64,000 nt of DNA from Casuarius casuarius (Eukaryota; Chordata; Aves; Casuariiformes; Casuariidae), in NCBI GenBank assembly GCA_003342895.1, contig PTFA01000020.1, positions 6,527,644 to 6,591,643 on the forward strand, written 5' to 3'. The notes beneath the pieces are model-generated. The model did no database searches and was not told the DNA's origin. It saw nothing but the letters and a program-made list of their open reading frames with translations. Shown piece by piece: positions 55,961 through 64,000 of this stretch. Both the position numbers and the translations under genes were made by a program. Every line of letters begins with the position of its first letter. Positions within the stretch are counted from its first letter, which is position 1.

Positions 55961-58900
55961 TCTCCCTCAAAAAACGCCTCCCTCCCACATAGTATTTTTC
56001 ATCGGGGGGAGGCCATCCTTGGCTGCCTGTGTTCCATTAGGGAGATATTTGGACACCATTTTTGTGCACCAACTTTTGCAGAGTCTCTGGACTGTTTGCC
56101 TTAGGCTGGTTTACCTTGTGGGCAATGTTGCCTCCTTCCGGGCCCTGCCGCGATTTTGCTGGAGACCTGCTGGAGCAAGGGCTGCCCTTTCAGCAGCTTC
56201 TCCCTGCCGTAGCGGTGGGAGCCTCGTGCTCCCTTCCCCACGCCTCTGCCTGGGCCCTGGGGACTGTCCCCTGGCGGCTGCAGAGCCTGGCAAGCAGGGG
56301 AAGGAGTCGGAGATTTAGGGGAGACCAGGCAGGCAGCCCCTGTGCCTAGCCATGAGCCCACTGGGGTTGCACTGGGCAGAAGCACAAGGGGAAGCTGAGC
56401 AACGGAGATGGTCATCTCAGCCAGATGTTTGCATGCGTATGGCACTGCGATAAGTAATATCCATTTTTGGAGAGTGAGTCGATCCTGTTCTGCTGTTGTT
56501 TTTAAGCTTAATTCCATTGGTTCGGTATAGGTTTTTGAAACGAACCTTCCCTCTGCTCCTGAAGGAAAAAATTAATTGCAGAATATTCAAGTTGCATACG
56601 TAGGATGACCTGGTTAGGAACCTTTCTTGCATTTGTCAGTCTCAAAGAGAAATTTTGTTTGTTTTTAATTCAGCTTAGCCTATATTCTTCACAAAGAAGC
56701 AATCATGAATGCAAACATAAGTCATAGAAAAAATAAATACAATTTAAAGATGACCAAAACCAGAAAAAAACAGAGAAAAAGTGAACAACAAAGTGTTCTT
56801 CATCTCCTACCCATGCTACATTAACTTTCAACTGTTCCCCCTAGTTTCCTTCCTTTTATTGGAATACAGCAGTTGGGTGGGGGTTTTCTTTTGTTTTTGT
56901 TTTTGTTTTTTAATTAAATCAGTGCTGTAACCAGCAATCAGGCATGTCTTAAGGAATAAGAGTAAGACCCTTTCTGCCCTTCCCTATTTGGATGACCCTG
57001 TGAAATCTTTGGTAAACCCTGAAAAGCTTTGGAGTAAGAAAGAACAGTTTTGTTGTGAATGGTTTTGAATATTAGTGTCTTGTGTGTTTTGAGGCAGCCA
57101 AGTGGGAGAACAGAACAATGAAAATTCAGTCAGATGGCATAGTTTGACCTTTTTGATCATTGAAGAGAAACTAGTGGACTTAAGTTTTTACAATTTTATA
57201 TTCTCTTATATTGTTTGAGGGTGCCTTTGGGATAGGGGAAGGAGTTGCAAGGTTGTTGGGGGGGGGGTGTTTGTTTTTTACTTTTTAACCAAAGCTTTTT
57301 TCAGTACCCCAGAGGTCATTTTCCACTTACAAAATCTTAGTGAGATTCAGAGTTTGATGTAATCAGAAAATACACACTTATATTTCAAGAGCCTGTCTCT
57401 AAATACATTACTGTAATTCCTCTCTGTTTTTCCTGAACTGGGATTAAAATCAGAAAATACTAGCTCTTTGATGTGTCAAAAACTTTTACTGGTAGTACTT
57501 CTGTGGGATCCCAGGCTTTGTAGGTTCTCTTCTGTTGTGTGTTTTTCTGTTTTCTATGTCGTTGATACTGTTGCAATGCAGTGTATATAATATTCTCTTT
57601 ATCTGTTATCCAGCTTTTTGTTTGCGGCCAGGGAACATCAGGTGTGCGTAAAAAGTGTACCTTCCTATGATGGTGCAGAACATCCCAGCTGGATTTTATT
57701 AGCTGAGCAGAGTAGATTGGAGTAGCACCTGGGACTAATAGCCAGGAAAAGAGGAGGTAGGACAGAAGTTATATTGGAGGAGAAAACTCCTAGCTGAGGC
57801 TCTTGTGAAGATTTCTGGAGAGGCTTGGAGAAATTTGCTTGCTAATTTGCCCTATTCTGGATAGCTGGAGTCAGAAAACTGGAAAAGGCATAAGACAAGA
57901 CAAAAACAGAAGAGTTTCCTTCTGGCCTCTCATAAAACACAGGAAGACGAGAGCTAGAAACCTGGGGGCCTGAACTGTCAGCTCTGTACCAGGTGAGTCC
58001 CCGTTGGCCTTTTGGTTTTATTTTCCCTTGGTTTCCTGGGTCTAATCTAAACAGCAGAGTCAAATACAGAAGGGACTACTACAAGGTGAAAAGCTGAGAG
58101 GGGTCCCCATTAAGAAAAAACAGTAAGGCATGGATAACTGTTTTTGAAAAAGAACTGAGGAAGATCAGTGAACAGTGTGGGATGCTGAGACAAATATTTC
58201 TATGGAGTTGAATTTTGGAATTTGTGCTTCAGCTTTTAAGTGCTGGAAAGAAAATAATTCTTCTGAGGTGGGGATGACTTTTTAACCATATAAAAGCCTC
58301 TGATGAAGCCTTTAAAAGACTTGATGCCAGCCAAGCCATGGTTGCTTGTGTGGTTTTAGGAAGGGATGGAAAGAAATAATTCATGTTTAAACATATCCTG
58401 TATCAGAGAATCATGGATCTGATCTTCTAGCACTCACTAACCTATCATTGCTAGCTGGTTGGACACAGCCATTCTCTTTCTAAATCACTTCTCTTGCTCC
58501 TGCTGTTTTCACAACTGCAGTTGTCTTTCTAGCCTCAAAGATTACAGCTCTGTGGCTATTGTTTTAAAACAATAAATAAGTGCAGAGATGTCTGAAACTT
58601 ATGTGGCCCCTTCTTGGTGTACTACTCGGCCTGTTTTTTTCCCTTGTCTTGCCACACTTCAAACTGTTGATCAACACTTTAGAACTTAGCTGTGCTTTGA
58701 TGAGCTTAAACTGCATTTATTAACTGCTTTCGGTTCCTTCATTCAGTACACTGTAGCCTCTTACTCTGCTTAGGAGATTCATGATTCATAACTGTGTGTG
58801 AACTGGCAGTCACCTTTTTCTGGATGTGTGCCTAAACATACAACATAACTCTACCATCACCAGTCATGGTAGAGCAATATATTTTTCATATGCATCATCT

Positions 58901-61900
58901 CACAGTTCATTTTCTCCAAATACATTTACAATTTTGTGAGGGAGAGGAGTGAAAATGGCCCTTATTTTAGTCTCTCCCTTTCTGCCCTTGGACTTTAACA
59001 GCTCAACCAAGAGAAACCCTCTTGGCATGTTATGCTTTTAGGGGCCACTATCTTTTCTTTATTTCTCTAAGCCCAACCTACCTCTGATTTTTTTTTTTTT
59101 TTTTAACTTTCCTTATTTTTCCTTGCTCTTTCCAAAAAGCTTTCTGTTAGACTCTTTTCTCATACCTGCTGTAGGGTGTATGTTTCAGTCAGACAACAAA
59201 ACTCTCCAGTATGCTTGCCAAAGGCAGGTGAAGAACTATGGATTGCTGTAGGCACTGGAAGCCACCCATAAAGATATGCATGTTTCACAGGCACTGTGCC
59301 TCCTCTCTGCCCCCCTCCAAACACACTTTCTGAAATGCAGTGCTTTTTGGAGGAGGAAGGTGAAGTGAGACAGATCCATACTATTGGATTTCACTTTTGC
59401 TTAGGATTGCTGTTTTAAAGACTTCTTAAGATTCCCCCTCTTTCCTCTTTATGTGGTGGTATGTCACTTGGTTTGCACCTGACTGCAACAACAGCCCAGG
59501 CACTCAGGATGTGTTTGTATTTATTTAGTGGTCATGTTCCCCAACTACTGCCTTCAGCTTCACAAGGCAGCTTTGCTCTTGTTCTTACCATCTTTCTCTC
59601 TAAATGGATTCCATAATAATGAGTTGTTCTATTTTATTTATTTATTTATTTATTTTGAATGAAGCTACTGTACTCTCCACCTGCCCTGGTGACTGATATT
59701 CAGAGAGGAAACCTGTGCAGGACAAACGAAGGTGCGTAGCTGGCACCTGGCTGCCGTGGCTGCAGCCTGGGCCAGCGTGGCTGAGCTAACTGAGCTCTGA
59801 TTCACCGGGCTGCTGATAGGCGCTGCCCGGCTGAAACAGCTCCCGTTCTCAGGGGCCGCCGTCCTCGCCGGGCGCTGTGCCTGGTCCTGAGGCGTTGCAG
59901 GTCACACGTTGGTGTGTCGCTGCTAACTGCCACCAGTTTGCCCGTGTACGTTAACATGCTGTGAGCTGCTGTTTCCTACCTCTGCTGAATTTAGTGGAGG
60001 TGGCTGACAAGGTGGCTCCCATTTCATTAATCCCAGCTGTGGGAGATGATGCTCTCTTCAGCTGCAGCAGCTAAGTCTAACGAGGTATATGATGAACTGG
60101 TTTTCAAGAAGTGGTTGTAAAGAAGAGACAGTCTCCTGATCCGTACAAATCCACTATAATCTTACTATAATTGTTACTGTGTTTGCAATATAAGCATACC
60201 CTTAGCTTAATGTGGCTGCAATCATGAGCAGTTCTATTGCAGTGAATGGAAAAGATGGGCATAGTTTTTACTTGGGTCTGACAACTGCTTTAGGGAAAAG
60301 AATGGCATGGCCATCTCAGTGGAGGGAACTTGTCTTGTGCAGCCAGTGCCATCAAAAGTAATGTCAGACACAACCCAGCACTTCACAACAGGTCCAGAGG
60401 TCTAGAAGATGATTCAGTCGTGTTTTTGAAAAGTAAGAATTTTTATTCTAATGGACACAGTTTCCTAGTTTTCCTCTTAAGAATTGGTTCCTAATCCCCC
60501 TTTTCATACTGCCGCTAATGTTTAAGTTTAAAAATCTCAATTTTCTCTTAATGATCGTGTCAGCTCATCTGACGCTTTAAATCTAGAAAATTCAAAGGAG
60601 GCAGCTGTGTAGCTAGCAAGGTAAAGCTTGGAAGGAGAAACAAGCTCCTTCATGTGCTTCAGGTTGTAGGCAGGCCTTAGGATCTCACATAGCACTGCTA
60701 AAAACCTGACACATATCTCTGTTGTAGTGAATGTTAAGATGTGTAATTGTATTACAACAGGCACTCTACACTTGTGAGACAGGCTTTCCTTGCTCAAAGA
60801 GTTTGGTTTAGTGGACATATTACTTGCTTAGAATTGGTGGGACAGCTCAGTCTGCCTTTGTGAAGAATATTCTAGTTTTCCTATTATAGCTTCTTTGTTT
60901 TCCAGTATCCTGTAAAATGTAGATGCATTCTTTTATGCAAAGAAAAATGGTGCTTTTACTTCCCTTGCTTTCATAGGATTACTTTGGAATTTTGGGGGTT
61001 TGTTTGTTTGTTTTCTCTCCTTTAGTTTCCTGAGTCTAATTTAGTACAAGCAGAAGAATGAGACTTGATGTGTGTGATGCTGCAATAAGACACTTATTTT
61101 CCTGGAGCACTTGATTCTTGGCAGGAAAGCAGTTTCTGTCTCATCTCAGAGAGCCCCTCGCTTCCGCGTTCTGTTGATATTTTGAGATCTGAAAGTGCTG
61201 TGGGCTTTCAGGTATATATTATGTGGAGACCAAAAGATGGCTGCTCTCCCATCAGATGTTTCTTCAGACTTGTAGACCAGTCTCCTCTAGTTGAAATCAC
61301 CACAGACCTTAGGGCTGGCAACAACGCTGATTGAAAAATGGATCCAAGCATGCCTTCCTTTTGAACATGACTCAGGTAATGGTTTGAATACAAACAAACC
61401 GTACAAACAGCTCAGACGCAGCTTGATCCCTGTGTCTGCTGGATTTGGTCCATGCCATGTTCTGCATGGCTGCAGAAAGAAACTGCCTTGATATGGGTGC
61501 TCTGAAGATTTTTGGTTCCAGGAGATGGATTTTTATCTTGTGCCAGGAGAAAAGCTTTGTAAATACTCTTTCATGGAGGAGGCCTTGATTTATGTATGGG
61601 GTTTCTTTGTACCCCTACTGGTAATGGCTGGTTTGGTGCTAATTCAGAATATATTTTGGGCACTGTGGCCAGGTCTGTCTTCTGGCTTATTGTATTGGTC
61701 TTGGACTTTCAGGAATTGTGTTACTGCAATCAATGCTCCGGCGATTTCCACAAGAACAAACTTGAGCAGATACAGCAATAGGGCTTAGTTTGAATTTGAT
61801 GGCTCACATTTAAAAAAAAAAAAAAAAAAAGCATGTATATGCATTTTTTTAATCAAAATAATTACATGAGGCTCCTACCTCAGGGTATGAGAAGGCTTAT

Positions 61901-64000
61901 CCTGTAGAGTGTGTTTGCACCAAAGGGCCACCTGTGCTTGTTCATCAGGTTTATTAGGGCTTTACAAGCCTCAGATTGACTTGTATTGTGAGTAATCAAC
62001 AGAAGCAAAAAAGATGTGTGTATAGTGGCAAGGTCATTCAATTTGGTGGGGGGTTTTTTGGGTTTTTTTTGTTTTTTGGGGGGGGTTGTTGTTGTTGTTG
62101 TTTTATCGCCTGGGCTGTAAAAATATGCCAAAGCGTGTGTGTGCATGTCTTTCTGCAGGAGATGCATGTGCGGACAAAGACATCTTTCTCCCTTCTCCCC
62201 TTTCTCCCCCAACCTTCAAGGTATATTTCTTCACTGTCAGAAATTGTCAAAGTCCACCAGGTTAGGGCTACGCAACAAGATTTGATTTCCTGGCCTTTTG
62301 TCAGAGGTGGATTTAGTACAGTGGCCTCTGACCACCACCCTCTTGAATTGGACACAGGTATGATGTTGCTTTTATGATGTGTAAAGCTGGGCAGGGAGAT
62401 GAAAAGAACTGAAAGCTGTTCTTACTTCTGTCTCTCTCCCTTCTCTTCCTCTCCTTCATAGGAGAGGAGCGCCATGAGCTGCAGCCGTGCAACTGAGCTA
62501 GCCCGGGGGGCTTGGCCAGTGACAGGCAAGTCCCAGAAGAGCGTCTGGCTGCGGAAGTGCTGGGGAATGTGCTCACAGCCGCCTTTTCTTCCAGTCACTC
62601 GAGAAAATATGGGGAACGCTCCTTTCTGTGCCAGCGGCTGTGGGTGGGTGGCTGGGATGTGACTGTGGCTGTACGAAGCAGTCCTAAACTAGGAACCTGA
62701 ACTGGTTCCCAGTCCAAAGCAGTCTAGTTTAGCACTTAGACCATGTTAGATTGGGGAGAGGGGAAAGGGTAGCCTGAACGTGGTATGAGTGATCTTGTTG
62801 TATGCATCCGCTGTTTTTTATTCAGTGTTGTTTCAGAGTCGTTGGGTGGTTTTGCTCTGTTTTTTTCAACAGTAAAGTGGATGAAAGCATATGCAGTTTG
62901 TGGCCTTTGCATTGTTTTTTCTGTGTGCTCTGGTCACCTTTTGCATTTTGTGTAATATTACTATGATTTGTTGCATTGGAAGTCCCTATGGCCTCACACA
63001 GGTGTCATACATAAGATGCCTAGACAAAATTCATTATTTCTACAACTGTGTCTAGCATGCCTGAAAAATGTGACATGCCTGTCACATAAACAGGAAATGG
63101 TCCTTGTAGGGAACTGAGTGTAGCTGAAAACCTAATCTAAATAACACTGCTAGTTATCTCCATATGGTAACCTTTTAATGCCACGCAAGTTTGGAAAACA
63201 TGGTTGTAACTGGCTTCCACATGCTAGATGAATGTGCAGATACCAGATGTTGCCTTATACACTTAGGTCTTTTTTTAAATTGATCTGAGACACAAATACT
63301 TTACGTACAAACAATTGTGGGTGAAAGCCTGCACGTGTAAAGGTTAGTATTTACACATGAACCAGGCTGCACCTGCAGCACTAGAAGCAAGGTTGAGGTT
63401 TCTCTGATCATCTGAAGTTTTTGCTGACAAATCATAAGTAGTAAAAAATGAGGAGGTAGCATACTTGGGCTATATTTGACCATATGTTCTCATTAAAAAG
63501 ACACAGCTGTCATAGAGAGAGTACTTTTTCTTTTAAGTACTTGTTAGTATGTCTGTAAAGGCAGCTTCTCTTCCTCAAGAAGAAGGCTTTAAAATGGAGC
63601 AATAGATGGACAATAACCTCTTTAGGTTATACAATAATTATGCATTCCTAATTACCATATTTTCATGCATATAATCTATGGATTACATTCGGTGGGGGTT
63701 TTTTCTGAATGCAGAACCAGAACACTCTTTGTGATGTTCCTGCCTCTCATTCCTTGTAGACTGTTCTCCCTTTCCAAAAGGCTTTTTTACCTCTGAGTTC
63801 TGAGGGAGTTTTTGAGAGCATAGTAGAAGTCTGGTTAATAAAAGTAGAGTAGAAGTTACATGAGGTACTGTAAGAAGGTATTTAGAATATATCTGGAAAA
63901 ACAGTTAATAACAGCAAAAAAAAGTATTCTGTTCATTGGTTGTAGGGATTTTTCTTTTTCCCTCCTGGAGTATAGCTTCCAGACTGCAAGTCTGACATGC
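55961..64000. other. Downstream intergenic DNA, no gene recognised
   Basis: No exon of a neighbouring gene is recognisable. Open frames of up to 138 codons (56517-56101 -) sit in a GC-rich patch and lack domain features. GC-rich patches occur at about 56130-56350 and 59690-59950. Simple repeats include an ATTT tract at 59635-59656, an A-run at 61811-61830, a G-run near 57258, and G-rich/T-rich tracts with (GTT)n at 62046-62103. In mammals the next gene downstream of SMAD1 is MMAA; nothing of it is visible here. Confidence 0.6.
59635..59656. repeat. (ATTT)n microsatellite
   Basis: About five and a half perfect ATTT units lie in downstream intergenic DNA. Confidence 0.9.

Noticed and set aside
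56101..56517. 138-codon minus and 130-codon plus open frames downstream
   Set aside because: Both lie in the same GC-rich patch in opposite directions; no family resemblance.
60127..60135. Fourth AGAC-N-GTCT palindrome
   Set aside because: Isolated single occurrence at roughly the expected background rate.
61525..61788. 87-codon frame with two hydrophobic segments
   Set aside because: Could mimic a small membrane protein, but weak start context, no exon signals and no recognisable relatives.

Overview
This window is vertebrate nuclear DNA, most likely from a bird or another sauropsid. It carries one recognisable gene, SMAD1, complete in coding sequence on the + strand. The evidence is six coding exons with canonical GT/AG junctions that join in frame to a 465-codon protein, the same length as human SMAD1 and with no indels. 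I see none of the dense Alu/L1/B1 repeats expected in a mammal. Interspersed repeats are sparse and old, and short GC-rich patches sit in AT-rich DNA, as in sauropsid genomes. The species cannot be fixed from sequence alone.

Layout. Bases 1-6700 are upstream intergenic DNA with a fossil LINE-1 reverse transcriptase fragment (minus strand, about 1750-2620), a small GC-rich patch near 2950-3210 and a MIR-like SINE relic near 6020. A CpG island at about 6770-7760, broken by a 364-base run of N, is the probable SMAD1 promoter and non-coding first exon. A ~21 kb first intron follows. The first coding exon (5'UTR end plus the MH1 DNA-binding domain) is at 28800-29427. A 13 kb intron contains a second GC-rich patch and a pseudogene-like minus-strand stretch. 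The linker exons are at 42497-42754 and 45531-45647. The MH2 exons are at 49474-49695, 51877-52133 and 54028-54171. The 3'UTR probably ends at the AATAAA at 55401. From about 55430 to 64000 I see no gene, only simple repeats, a MIR-like relic and GC-rich patches.

Function. SMAD1 is the receptor-regulated SMAD of BMP signalling. MH1 binds DNA, the linker carries four S-P phosphorylation sites and the PPAY motif bound by SMURF1, and MH2 mediates receptor, SMAD4 and cofactor contacts and ends in the SSVS tail phosphorylated by type I BMP receptors. All of these motifs are intact.

The most interesting unexplained signal is a strong splice acceptor in the intron between the second linker exon and the first MH2 exon. 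It is in the right phase to splice from the upstream SMAD1 exon, adds 13 residues, then reaches a stop codon and a poly(A) signal. If used, it would make a SMAD1 with MH1 and linker but no MH2. Other leads are three AGAC-N-GTCT palindromes within about 210 bases of intron 1, and the pseudogene-like minus-strand stretch. I found no CRISPR array, operon, tRNA, rRNA or new multi-gene system.
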